A stretch of DNA of 58,586 bases. Origin: Scenedesmus sp. ARA3 (Eukaryota; Chlorophyta; Chlorophyceae; Sphaeropleales; Scenedesmaceae). A program made the translations under genes and the position numbers. The stretch is taken from the NCBI GenBank assembly GCA_004335835.1, contig RWJK01001249.1:1682-60267 (forward strand), read 5' to 3'. Of the stretch, positions 26,728 through 38,856 are shown in pieces (position 1 is the first letter of the stretch; each line of letters starts with the position of its first letter). The notes below the pieces were generated by a model. The model ran no database searches. It was given only the letters and a program-made list of their open reading frames with translations, and had not been told where the DNA came from.

Positions 26728-29700
26728 ATGCTGAAAACGTGTGGCGTGCTTGCAAGGATCGTCACTAGTAGCTTCCAGTACAAGCAGCAGCAAGAGTGTG
26801 CATTAGGCCTATTCTTAGGCTGCAGATCTTTCACAAACAGCAGTTCCATGGCTACCCCGGGCTCTGCCCCTCAGGAGTTCGACCTAGTGACCATTGGTGC
26901 AGGTGTGCTGCTGTCCTGCAGGCGAAGCTGTGACTACCACCTCATGCACAACACAGTGGGGTTGCATGTCCACAGTGCACATGCAGCTGGTGTCGTTCAG
27001 AAGCGTCACCTTTGCTTTTCTTTGTCTTACATGCGCTGGATTGCAGGCAGCGGAGGCGTGCGGGCCAGCAGGTTTGCTGCGCAGTACTACAATGCCAAGG
27101 TGGCATGCATCGAGCTGCCCTTTGGCTTTGTCAGCTCAGAGGATGTCGGAGGTATGTGCGAGATAGCAGTTTGAAAGCTGCAAAAGTGGTGCTTGCTACC
27201 TGGGCTTGCCTTGCCCTTCAACTGCATGCAGTGGTCCTGAGTTGTACATGTACTGCATACAAGGGAACTTGCAGGCAACGTAGTGGCGCAGTACAGCGCC
27301 TCTGTTGTCATTTGAATTGTGTTGGGGCACATGCGACATACACACACCTGCACAAGCAGGGAAACCAACAATTCATTGATGCATCGGCGTTCATCGCCTG
27401 GCGCTAGTGCTGGCCACATCTGGCAGCAGTGCAGCAACGCCGTAACTGCCACTTCCGGATCCAGCGCTCACCCCGCAATTACTGCTGTGCAACACAACCC
27501 GCTGCCCTGCTTTTGCCAAACACTTGGCCTTGCTTCATAGGCGCTGGCGGCACGTGCGTCATCCGCGGCTGTGTGCCCAAGAAGCTGCTGGTGTACGGCG
27601 CTGCGTTCAACGAGGAGTTTGCGGACGCAAAGGGCTTCGGCTGGCAGGAGGTGCAGCCGCCACACGACTGGAAGAGTGAGTCAAAGATACAAGTATCGTC
27701 GATAAAATCAAACGTCGACTTGGTGAACAATTTTGTAAGCCTAGTAGGCGCCACAGGTGTACGCAGTAGGTCTCTTCATGGAAGGCGGTTGCAGCAGCAG
27801 CAGCAGCAGCAGAAGGTATCAGCTGCTGCCTCTCAGGAGGTGCAGCCGCCGCACCACTGGAAGAGTGAGAAATTGAAGAATGACATACAAAGGCAGCAGC
27901 AGCAGCGGTACGTGTAGCGCTTGGCAGTCACGTACTGCCCAGCAGGCGCTACTCAGCAGCAGATGCAGCAGCAACACGACTGCCAGGACGCAGAAACGCA
28001 GCACAGCAAAGACCAGTTGAGCAGCAGTGAAGCAGCGGCGGCGGCGGCAGCAGCAGCGGCAGCAAGGGCAGCATGCCACCACAAACAAGTTGCCTGCCCA
28101 GCTGCAGGCATGGAACTCGCAGGCTTGCCGACAATTCATTTGAGCTGAGTGAGCTGTATGCTTGCGCCGCTGCTGCTGCTGTTTGTGTATGTGTGTGCAG
28201 CGCTGATTGCCAACAAGGCCAAGGAGATCAGCCGGCTGAACAGCGTGTACGTCAACCTGCTGCGCAACGCTGGCGTGGCCTACTACGAGGGCAAGGGCAG
28301 CCTGCTGGACAAGAACACCGTACAGGTGGGGGCTGGTGTGGTGCCGATGGCTATGTGTCCCTATGGTGCTGGTGGGCTGGGTAAACCTGAGGGCAAGGGT
28401 AGCCTGCTGGACAAGAACCGTGTACGTTAGTGCTGCGGTGGTGCCGGTGGTTCTGTTGTTTGTTTTTTATGGTGCTGATGGACTGGTCTGCTATGAGGGC
28501 AAGGGCAACCTGCTGGGCAGCAACACTGTGCAAGTGGGGCTTGTGGAATATGGCAGTTCTGTGGTTCCAGTGATGGTGTGTTGGGTGCTGGGAGGGAATG
28601 AAAAGGCAAGTTGAGAAGGTGACAGCGCAGGGAGTGTGTGATTGTATACCTGTTGCCCACGCACAATTCAGCGACCAAACAGCAAAGTATAATACAGTGC
28701 CCACAAAGCAGTAAATTGCAGCGTGACGTAGCCTCCTATGAGGGCAAGGACAGCCTGCTGAACAGCAGCACCGTGCACGTTGGTGCCGGTTGCCGTGCGC
28801 GCAATGCCAGTACTTGTGTCCAGCGTCTGTAGCGGTCGGATTAAGGGACACATTGCCATTGGTGTATCAGCTTGCAGGCAGTGGCAATTTCTTGGAGCCA
28901 CATCGCCCGCTGTTGCTGGCTGCACTGCAGGTGACGCGGCCTGATGGCAGCAAGGAGGTGCTGCGGGCTAAGAACATCCTCATTGCCACTGGCGGCTATG
29001 CCACCAAGGTGGGAAGCGCAGATGGCTGATGGATCCTGCATGCAGGCTGGCTCAAGCTGTACAGCATGCATCTTGCCCGCCGTGGCTGCCGTCGCATGTA
29101 CTTGCCGCAGCAACCCCCAGCCCCATGTGCCCCTCTTGCATTCCCTGCATCATCATTCCCAAAAATTTAGGACATATGGTCTAATGTGATGCGCCTCTTG
29201 TCACCTCTGTGTGGCTCTGTGCCCATGCTGGCTGGTGCTGCGCCTGCAGCTGCTAGTTGAGGGCTCCACCAACCCTAGGCTTCATGGGCTGACGTGATGC
29301 ACCTCTGTGTGGCTCTGTGCACATTGCATGTGTCTGGCTGGTGCTGTGCCTGCAGCTGCCCATCGAGGGCGCTGAGCACGCCATCAGCAGCGATGAGGCG
29401 CTGCACCTGGAGGCACTGCCTGACAAGAGCGTGCTCATTGTGGGCTCGGGGTGAGGGGCGAGACACACTTTTAGCCACGTAATTTCCTGTTGCGGCATAT
29501 CTGATGACAGGACTATGGTTGCGACCGTACCAGCAAGAACGGCCATAAGCATGTGGTAGAGCAATCGCTTGTGGACAGACACCAAGGTGTAGGTGCAAGG
29601 GTGTGTTGACAGTAGCAGCAGCAGCAGCAGCAGAGGCACAAGCCGTCAAAGCTGCAGCAGCCTGCGGCTGCAACATCACCCAAGGCAGCAGGCAGCACTG

Positions 29701-30282
29701 CAGGAGGCGTGCAATGTTCACATTCCTGCAGCATACCTGTAGCATACCTTTCGGCACTGCAGGGAAGCCTCAAAGACTGCAGCGCAGGGCCTAACACATC
29801 TACAGCACCTGCCAGGCTGGGGCCTTGGACCTCCGTGCAACACTGGCGCTGCTACCAAATATCCCTGTGTTTTGCTCTGCTGCTGTGCTTGCCTTACAGC
29901 TACATCGCTGTCGAGTTTGCGGGCATCTTCAAGGGACTGGGGGCTGATGTGCACCTCATGTACAGGGCAGACAAGCCGCTGAGAGGGTGAGGCGCGGTGA
30001 CACAGCAGGTGGTGCTGTGGTGCTGGTAGGGCAGTTAACGGGGTGTTGTGGGCGCGTGGTTCACCTTCATACATGTGCTGGGTGCCTGTTTGCTTCTGGA
30101 CTTTGCATTGCTGCCTTACCAGCCAGCAGCAGAGCAAAGTAAGTGAAGTGGCAGCAATCTTGCGCAGTGAGGGTCGTGCTGGTGCTGCGACCACACACAT
30201 TGCACAGCTGCAAATGCGGCCAACAGCAATTGCCAAACCACTGCTGCTGCGGCTGCTGCTGCTGGTGCTGCTGGTGCTGGTC

Positions 30283-30315
<33 letters not shown>

Positions 30316-31693
30316 GTTTGATGAGGAGTGCAGGGGCCAGGTAGCTGAGAACCTGACAAAGCGTGGCGTGGTGTGCCACGGAGGACACCTGCCCACCAAG
30401 TGAGCAGCGCTAGCTGGCTGCAGCAGGCGCGCCGGCATGAAACAGCAGCAGCACATCTCCATCCCACTGGGCCGCATGCAACTCATGGCCATGTTGTGTG
30501 GGCCAGCAGCTGGAGGCTCTGCTGCCATACCTGCAGCAATGTTGCTCTGCCTGGGGTGGTCGACGAGGCACAGAATCGGCCGTGCCGTCACCTCCTGTAT
30601 CTGCTGTGGCGCTTGCTCATAGCAACGCCTGTCTGGCTGGAAAACACAGCGCGGCTGCCCTGTTCTCATTGTTTTTGCAGGATCGTGAAGCATGATGAGG
30701 GCCACTACACAGTGAGCTACAAGTCCCCGGATGGCCCTGAGCAGTCCATGGAGGTGGGGCTGGTCATGATGGCCACAGGGCGCAGCCCACGCGCCCAAGG
30801 CCTGGGGCTGGAGGTGAGACAAAAATATATATATATATAGTAAATGCATGTCCTTGTCCTTGTTACAATCACGTGTTTAGTTGCGGCTTTATCTGGCGTG
30901 TCGCACGACAGCTGCTATGCTGCTGTGGTGCTGCGCTTTTGCGCATCCCGCGCTCTGCTGACGATCTGGCGTGTTGCGGGACAGCTGCAGTGCTGCAACC
31001 TGCATGATCTGTGTTGGAGCGCTATTGTGCAAGTCATAGTGGAAGCTGGGTGGTTTTGGTGTGCATCATCATGGCTTTGTCTAGAACTCGTCATTTTACA
31101 TCATGTGCTGTGCTGACGCACACTTCCGCCGCCTTGTGCTTTTGTTGTGCAGGCTGTTGGTGTGCAGCTGAACAACAAAGGGGCCATCAAGGTGGACGAG
31201 GTGTCATCAACAGGTGGGGCACAGCCGTGCATAGGCTGTACCAATGTAGATAGACTACTGAATCCCAGCAGTGGCCAGCACACCCTGTCGACATGCTCTG
31301 CACCAAACCATACATTACAAGTTCTGCACAACAGCAGGCTTGTGCGAGCAATCGCCGCGTTTCATTGCAACGCGCACGCTAAGTCGATCTTGCTGACCGG
31401 TCTTTGAAGCCCCGGTGGCAATGCAAACAAGTTCTTGGTGGTGATTTACCAGCTGGCCTTGACATAATGCCGTCCTGACTTGTCCTGACACCTTCTTTCA
31501 AATAAAACTGCAGGCGTCCCCGGGGTCTGGGCCATCGGCGACGTCACTGACCGCATCAACCTCACGCCAGTGGCACTCATGGAGGGCATGGCATTTGCAA
31601 AGACAGCCTTTGGCGGGCAGCCCACCAAGCCAGACTACCAGAACGTGGCATCGGCGGTGTTCTGCCAGCCGCCGCTGGCCTCTGTGGGGTGAG

Positions 31694-31741
<48 letters not shown>

Positions 31742-32505
31742 GGGCGTTGCTGCTAGCTATCCGTAGTGGGGTTCGCCGGTGCTGGGTGGTACGCTGGTCT
31801 CAGCCTATCATAATGTTGCTGCTGCTGTTCTGCATCTGTTTCCTGTCGTGCCGACTCCTGCTGCGGTATGCACTGCGCTGCAGGCTGTCTGAGGAGCAGG
31901 CAATTGCGCAGCTGTCTGGCGCCATCGACGTGTACGTGTCCAAGTTCAAGCCCATGAAGTACACCATCAGCGGCCGTGATGAGCGCACGCTGATGAAGCT
32001 GCTGGTGCACCACGAGTCAGACAGGGTGGTGGGCTGCCACATGTGAGTGCAGGGTTTGAATGCAGATCTGCGTGTTTCAGCAGGCAGCACAGTGGTTTGA
32101 ACAGTTGTGTAGTATCTTGCTGACAGCATACGTGCAAATGGCTTCGCGCCACCGCTGTGCCTGGTATTGCAAGTGCCTGAGCTGTTCAGGCAGCACAGTG
32201 CAAACTTACTCCAGCTGCTGCTGCGCCCGCTCAACGGCAACAACTCACTGCGTGGCTGTCCTGCAAGCAGATGCCTTCAGAACTGACCGGCAGCTGCTGC
32301 CACATTGCTTTTGCTTTTCAAACGCTGCAGGGTGGGCCCTGATGCAGCAGAGATCATGCAGGGGCTAGCGATTGCCCTCAAGTGTGGCGCCACCAAGGCT
32401 CAGTTTGACGCCACTGTCGGCATCCACCCCTCCGCAGCAGAAGAGTTTGTGACGATGCGCACACGCACGCGCCAGGTTGAGGGCAAAGGGGCGGCCAAGC
32501 TGTGA
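26728..32505 (+). CDS. GSR: Glutathione reductase (NADPH)
   Basis: The enzyme reduces glutathione disulfide with NADPH. Thirteen exons give about 525 residues. Key parts in order: [20 protein letters not shown] (FAD dinucleotide fold); [17 protein letters not shown] with the redox-active Cys pair [36 protein letters not shown] (NADPH fold) followed by [16 protein letters not shown], whose Arg residues fit NADPH preference; [36 protein letters not shown] (second FAD contact); dimerisation domain [19 protein letters not shown]; and the end [15 protein letters not shown] with the catalytic His-Glu pair. ATG 26728 adds a 40-residue basic, Ser-containing leader ([16 protein letters not shown]); a second in-frame ATG at 26848 ([12 protein letters not shown]) could give an unextended form. 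Stop TGA 32503. Two arrays of exon-edge copies lie in its introns. Confidence 0.95.
27640..27870 (+). repeat. Glutathione reductase donor-edge duplication, two copies
   Basis: The exon end CAGGAGGTGCAGCCGCC.CAC.ACTGGAAGA|GTGAG is present at 27645 (true exon) and again at 27834 inside the intron, 189 bp away. A (CAG)n run precedes the copy. Confidence 0.88.
28268..28790 (+). repeat. Glutathione reductase donor array, four decayed copies
   Basis: The exon end encoding [15 protein letters not shown] is echoed three more times downstream in the intron, with donor-equivalent GT at 28326, 28426, 28534 and 28779. The copies read [26 protein letters not shown] and [13 protein letters not shown]. Spacings are about 100, 108 and 245 bp. 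The second copy has lost the frame and the third and fourth have weaker donors. Confidence 0.9.
30238..30315 (+). repeat. (CTG)n-rich acceptor tract in glutathione reductase
   Basis: CTG/CTGGTG triplets fill about 75 bp up to the acceptor CAG of the FDEECRGQ exon. A similar (CTG)n run sits at about 31696-31740 in the intron after [10 protein letters not shown]. Confidence 0.8.
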
Positions 32506-33320
32506 ACGCTGCGCTGCAGCTCAGCATAGGGCGGAGACATAGGGTGAAGATGGCCTGTGGTGGGCGGTTGCAGTGCGTGCCACATGGCATGGAGGCTGTT
32601 GCTGGATGTGCGCTTTCTCATTTGGGTTGTGCACAGTGCATCTGAAGCTGCACATACACCGGCTGCTGCATGTGCCAGCTTGCACTGTCGCTGTAGGCTG
32701 GGTGTGTCCGTCCTAAGCATGGCCACCGCAGTTAGGGTTTCGTGTGGGGCAGGATGCATGGCAATGCAGTTCAGTACGGCTGCAGTGGGCCATGCATGTG
32801 GTATGTTGCTTTCATAGCATATGTTTTGGTATGCTCTGCATGGTCTGCAGCTGTTTGCTGCTGCCTAGCAGCGTGCATCAGCAGCTCACAAGGTTGGCTG
32901 TGCGTTGGCTGTGTCAGCGGTGAGGCCGCAATGCTGACTGCCTCTGTTTGGCACGCGGACACACGCAGCTGAGCAAGGTGTTGCAGGTTCTCCAGCTCAG
33001 ATGGTCAGGGCAAGGACGATGTGGGTTGACGCCACGTGTGTCCTTCAAAAACATCATGTTCAGGTGTCCGGCATTGTTATTTTTGAAAGGCATACGTATT
33101 GCGGCTGTTTTCTGTCCTTTCTCAGTACTAGATCGGCACGTTTTGGCTGTGTGCTACTGGTGCCGCGTCGCGAGTTAGGAAGCTCAGCTCAACTGGTCTG
33201 CACGTCCAGGGTCGCCATCGCAGGCAACTGTACATACCGTTCGGACTGCTCAGAAACAGTTATTTGGATGAAATGGTTTCTGTCTAAACTGAGTTGACGC
33301 AACACAGCAGACAGCACACC
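32506..33320. other. Intergenic region between glutathione reductase and the ACT-repeat gene
   Basis: About 0.8 kb between two genes on the same strand, holding the 3' UTR of one and the promoter/5' UTR of the next. No coding segment, repeat array or clear regulatory motif is seen. Confidence 0.4.
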
Positions 33321-36300
33321 ATGAACACGCTGCTGCTGCGGACGCTGGAGCTTAAGAAGTCTCCTAGTGTGCAGACTTTTGCACAATATAGGGAGTCGGA
33401 GTCGCAGAACTGCCGCCACACTTCAGTGACCAGCGAGGGTGAACTACTTGAGCACCAGACCCTTGAGCTCAGGGTCCACCCCCCAAACGTAAGCATGCCC
33501 AGTACAGTTGTTGCTGGCAGGCTTTCTATATGCATGTTATCTGCATGCAGTTGTGTGATTCAAACCAGCACAGCATGCCTGCTGTTGCTATGCCAGCGGC
33601 TGCAGATCTCAGCAGCAGCAAGAGCAGCAGCAGCACCTGGTCACTAGAGCTATCATCCAGTCTGGTGCATGGTCCTTTGCTCATGTCTGCGCTCTTCTTC
33701 CAGCTTCACACACCGGGGTTTGCCAGCACGCAGCATCCTGCAATCAAAGCTCAGCCTCATCTGCTGTCTGTGCTTCTGCTGTTCACTGCGCCAGGTCACT
33801 GTTGACAATGAGTCATATGATGACCGCACCATCATTACAGTAGACAGCGCGAACAGGCCCGGCACCCTCGTTGAGGTGGTGCAGTGCTTGACAGAGCTGG
33901 GACTCAATGTGAAGCGTGCACGCATCAGCAGCGATGGTGGCTGGTTCGTGGATGAGTTCCATGTCACAGAGACAGCTGGGCCCATACAGCAGGTGAGCAG
34001 CAACACTGCTGTTGGTCAGATGCAGGACAGCGCAGCAGTTACAGCACAACAGCTGTTGACCAGCAGCTCAAAGGTTATCCTGCAAGGAGAGCAAGCTGGT
34101 GAACAGCAGATGCTCTGCAGGCCAATGTAGCAGCTGTACGCATGGCGGGGGCCCTTGTTGGCTTCCTGCAAGCAACGCCACAGCGCCATCCTGCAAGCAG
34201 TGTCACAGCACCATCCTGCAAGCAGCGTTATCCTGCAAGCAGCACACGATGTTGCTGGCCAGCACAAAGGCTGCCAGCTGCGCTCTGTGCACCCACACCA
34301 TACAACCCAAGTGGAAGTCAAGTATAGTATCCTTGCATGCTTGCCCCCCATATCCTGCAAACACCCGCTGCCTGCTGTTTGCGTGCTGCCGTGCAGGGCC
34401 GCAAAGTCACCAGCGAGAGCAAGCTACGCGTGATCAAGGCAGTGCTCAATGTTGAGTACGAACCAGAATCTGAGCACGACAGCAGCCTGCACGGCCCCAA
34501 CCCCACAGCACTAGCGCGGCAGACGTCTGACACCTTCGATGAGGTCTGGCAGCATTCAACAGTATTTGAGATGGCTGGCGTTGACCGCACCGGCCTGCTA
34601 GCTGATGTGCTGCAGCTGCTCACCATCAACGGCTGTGATGTGCGGTCAGCAGCAGTGTGGACGTACAGCGGGCGCGTTGCGTTTGTGGTGAGCGTGGTGG
34701 AGGGCTGCGGGCAACAGCCGGTGCGGGACGTGAGCAAGCTACACCGGCTGAAGCAGCTGCTGCACCAGATGATGGATGCCTGCGGGAACGGCATAGTCAA
34801 TGCTCAGCCAGTGAAGGGGCTCATCCACTATGAGCGGCGGCTGCATCAGCTGATGCTCAAGGAGGAAGAGAAGGAGTGGATGCGTAACAAGGACGCCATC
34901 CTGCAAAGGGCGGGCATCTTCCCACCGGACAGCAGCTGCAGCTGCAGCTGCCACCAGCAGGGCAGCATGTTTGACGCTGCTGCAGCCGCGGCAGCCAACG
35001 GGCGGCTGCAAAATGGCGGCGGCATGTCAGGGCAGCAGCTGTACCCGCAGCTGGCCGGCAACGGCGGCGCGCAGCAGCCGTACAGCCAGCAGCTAGCAGC
35101 CGGCGGGCGCTGCGGCGGCTGCAGCAGCTGCTGCTGTCAGGAGGAGCAGCAGGAGCTGCACATTGTGCGCAGCGACCCCCAAGCAGCATTGGCAGCAGCA
35201 GCAAGCTCGCAGGGCCCTGGCCAGCCGCACCATTCTCCCTCTTCTTCTATCAGCAGCTTGCCGCCAGATGCAGACCTAGGGCCTGAGCGGTTGCTGGTCT
35301 CGCCCAAGTTCAGCAGGCCGGATGTGACGATCCAGCACTATTCGCACCTCAACTACTGGCTGGTGACCATCAGGTGCGTCGACTGGACAATCTCGTTCTT
35401 AGCAGAGGCAGCACTTTGGTGGGTATGAACCCTAGGCACAGCTCTGATCACACGGCACAGCCCTGCACCCACCCAACTATATATGGTAGTTGCAGGAGCA
35501 GCTGCCCTGATATATGCAGCTTCCGCATGGACACCACATAGACATTGCATGCTGCGTGCCTCCCTCACCTGCACCTCTCGCCATTCCCTCCACCCCAGGT
35601 GCAAGGACCGCAACAAGCTGTTCTTTTGACACGCTGAGCGACCTGATGTGCGGCGGCATGAACAAACACCGCTGACAGTTCATGCTGCCACCTTCCCCTC
35701 ATCTGTTGCGCCAGGTGCAAGGACCGCAACAAGCTGTTCTTCGACACCGTGTGCACGCTGAGCGACCTCAACTATGATGTGTACCACGGCGCGATCGACA
35801 GCGAGGGCGAGATGGCTACGCAGCTCTACTACATCCGGCCGCGCTTTGGCGACTTCTTCTGGGACAGCGTGAAGGCCACCAAGCTAAGGGTCATGCTGGA
35901 GGCAGCCATACAGCGCCGCTTTCCCAAGGGGCTCAAGGTGAGCGGAGTAGCTTTGGTAGCACCGAGGTGGGAGCAGTAATAACGCAATGCGTGTTGGCTG
36001 GCGAGCATGTGCTGGTTGAGACATGTGGGGACGTGCTGGGGATGCCTTCAACAGCAGGGATGGGCTTCAGCCCCATTATCACATCTCAAACTACAGTAAC
36101 CTGCATATCGGCCAGTTGCAGCAGCCTCGCACTCGGCCCGTCGCGCCGCTTGATGTGTATGCTTGCCGGCTGCCTGGTTCTGCAGGTGCACGTGCGGCAC
36201 ATGCCCACCGCGCAAAACACGCACCTGGGCCAGAACTGGCTGGCTGACCTTACCGCGGCCTGGAAGGAGGCAGGGCTGTGGATCACGCGAGCCAAGGTGC

Positions 36301-36807
36301 GTGTCAGTGAGCGCTTTGCATCGCTGCAGCGACAAATGGCGTGTGTTGTGGTTTCCTGCAAGGCAGCAGCATGCTTACCCTTTTTGTGTTGTTTCGTTAT
36401 TGTAGAACTTATATTCGTGCACAGTGCTGATGTCCGTGGGCGACACGCGTGTGCAAACTGCTGCATTTTGTTCCCTTTGTTGGACACAGGTGCGCGCGTA
36501 CGGGGACCACGGCCACACGCTGTATGTCATGGACAGCAACGGCCAGCCGCCAGACCCCCGCAAGGTACAGTCAGCATGCCAGCAAGGCGGCGGCCAGCTG
36601 CAGGGGCCGCTGGAAGGCCTGCCGCTTGGCGTGTCACCCTCAGCAATGCACGTGATGGGTGCTGCAGCAGCTGCTGCTGCTGGCAGCAAGGCAGCTGCAG
36701 GCGCGGGTGAGGCAGGCGGCGTGGTGCCTGGCGCAGGCGCTAAGTTCTTCTACATGCTGCAGCAGCGGGTGTGGGACGGCAGCCCGAGCAGCTTTGCATC
36801 CCTGTGA
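33321..36807 (+). CDS. ACT-domain-repeat (ACR-like) regulatory protein
   Basis: ACR proteins carry several ACT domains and are thought to sense amino acids; no catalytic domain is visible here. Six exons give about 660 residues: 33321-33489, 33796-33990, 34397-35373, 35715-35937, 36186-36296 and 36490-36807 (stop TGA). ACT 1 is IITVDSANRPGTLVEVVQCL ... GGWFVDEFHVTE. ACT 2 is TVFEMAGVDRTGLLADVLQL with VRSAAVWTYSGRVAFVVSV. ACT 3 spans LVTIRCKDRNKLFFDTVCTL ... ATQLYYIRPRF. A fourth, partial unit is NWLADLTAAWKEAGLWITRA ... HTLYVMDSNGQ. Between ACT 2 and 3 lies a long low-complexity linker with two Cys clusters (SCSCSCHQQ and RCGGCSSCCCQEE). The first exon (MNTLLLRTLELKKSPSVQ) is unlike the usual ACR start and might be a leader. 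The family is clear; the ligand is unknown. Confidence 0.87.
34170..34252 (+). repeat. Short (AT)CCTGCAAGCAG repeats in an ACT-gene intron
   Basis: The 14-mer CATCCTGCAAGCAG-like unit occurs about four times (near 34164, 34188, 34210 and 34230), mixed with CAGCGTCACAGC-like spacers. No coding meaning is evident. Confidence 0.7.
35590..35790 (+). repeat. ACT-gene acceptor-edge duplication, two copies
   Basis: CAG|GTGCAAGGACCGCAACAAG and about 40 following bases occur at 35599 and at the true exon start 35715, 116 bp apart. The upstream copy has small deletions and an early stop (TTTTGA), so the downstream copy is the functional one. Confidence 0.9.
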
Positions 36808-38856
36808 GGGGTTGGTTGCTGATTATGCAGGTGTCGACAACAGGCTGACTACGTGGCAGTAATGAGCATGCACCTGCTGTCGTGGTTGGCGTGACTGGCT
36901 GTACCAGTTACGTTGCTGGAGTAGCCAACAATGTCGATGGGTTTGCAGCGTGCAGCAGGCGCCTCCCCTCACTGATGCATGCATATCTAGTCGGGTTCCT
37001 TTGCATAGCATGTCGTGTTTGGCAGGCTTGTTTCATGGCGGGATGCATGCATCATGCGCAACAGCCTATGGGTGCGCAACAGGTTTGTGCTGCTAGCTGT
37101 GCTATCCTACCTTGATATGCCAAGTGATCGGTGTGGTCTTGCCGTGGTGCATCATCTAAGCATGTGGAAGCTGCGCTTCGATTGGCACTTATAAGGCCAG
37201 CATACGCATGTAGTGTATCTAGGATAGTGCTCATATGCAGCCGTGCATGTGCTGGTGTGAGGCAGTTGGCGGCCAGTAACATGTGGTAAGCTTGTTTTGC
37301 CGCACGCAAGAACTCAAACAGCAGGTGCTGCGCAGCAGATGAAGTTCCACATGCCAGCAACACTGTCGTGCTGTGTGGTGTGGATGTACCAGCTGCAGTG
37401 ACTCTGGTGCACGCATTGAGCAGCAGCACATTTCATCTGGTGGATGGTAGTGGCATCAGATGCATGTGTGCCGTCTGTGCAGCTGCTGTACTGGCGTGCG
37501 GACTGCTGATATCCTTTTGCAGGCGCTTCATGCACCGGTTTCTTGGCGCTGCTGGCAGCGCTGGCATGCGTGTACATTATCATTTCCTGTTCATCTGAAC
37601 ATGTGCGACCACGGAGTCAAGCGGCAGCTGTACTGTTCGAACTTGCAGGGTGGCTTAAACATTTCTTAGCGACTGGTGTATGTTTGTCAGTGCCTATTTG
37701 TGAACAGGTGTCGGGACTACGTGGTCTGTGCTGGGACGGTGCTGCTTCCAGACCGGTCTGGGTACCCCTGTCCAGGCCAAGACATGGTCCTCTGCACAAT
37801 GGCATTACACACATGGGCATGTGTGGGTGTGTGTACAGCATGCGCTTTGCCAATGTCGCAAGGATGGATGTTATCCTTGATGGTGACTGCAAGCAGTAGC
37901 TGGTTGCACAAGGATGCCCTGTTGTGCAGTGCAGTGCCCGCATCTGCATTGCCGTTTGTGAGCACGTGTGGTGCCAGCTGTGCCGCTGCTTTTGCATCAA
38001 AGCAATTGTTTACGGGCTGGAATGCAGTATGCTGGTGGTGCCTATCGCATCCCCAGCATCTTGGCAGGCCATTGCCTGCAGGCTGCTGCTTGCTGCTGTA
38101 GGCCCTTGGGGTTCCTGCCATGGATCAACCAGCCTGATCCCGATGGCATGGTCGATACCCGCACTACCAACGTGCCAGAAGTGTTGTCATCTATGTAATA
38201 TGATGAGTACGTTGCTAAGTGTACGCGATTACGCCTTGTAGCTGCCCGTGTCTCGCGAAACTGTCACATGGTTTTGGCGGGAGCTAGCCCGCTTTGTCGA
38301 AGGTCCCTGAATATTAATGTGGAGGCTTGTGCGGCGGACCGAATCAGTTGCTGTGTCCATGCCGTCTGCGTTGATAAAGCTTTCGAGGCCTCGCTCATCT
38401 CGGATTTGCCATAGGAGGTTTGCTCAGTCCTTCAGTGGCTACAGGAGCCGGGTGGGGGCTGCTCAACAATAAGCTGAATCCCAGGTGCGCATGACTGTCA
38501 TCTATGTAGTAGAGCAAGAGCTGCAAGGGTTGAGCAGCCGGCACGGACAGCTTGCCCGCCCTGACGGCAGAGCGGAGCGGACGGGGCTAGCCCGGTCCGA
38601 CTGGTGCAGCTCGTTAAATGAAGCCATGCAGAGTATAGTTGTTTGAGCGAGCTTTTCGTGACTTGCTCTGCCTGGAGACTGTTGCACCAGGCTTGAGCAA
38701 GAAGACAGCAGCAACCCGTCGCATGCAAGCAGCTGAGCTCTGCTGCTCTGCTCTGCTGTGCTCTGCTGTGCTCTAACTGTTGCAGACCATCCTCGGCAAC
38801 TCTAGAGCTTTCTCGAGTCATCCAGGCCGTTGTGCGCAGCTTCGTCAGCGCTGAAC
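36808..38856. other. Intergenic region before the ketoacyl-CoA synthase
   Basis: About 2 kb with no convincing gene. A TGTAA near 38195 could be a poly(A) signal. Scattered open segments (for example around 38100-38195) lack splice-supported continuity. A microsatellite of CTCTGCTGTG-type units lies at 38737-38772. The last few hundred bases probably hold the promoter and 5' UTR, or an unseen first exon, of the next gene. Confidence 0.35.

Noticed and set aside
37520..38200. Possible decayed exons (for example near 37700-37790 and 38100-38195)
   Set aside because: Short open pieces without consistent frame, splice sites or any family I recognise.
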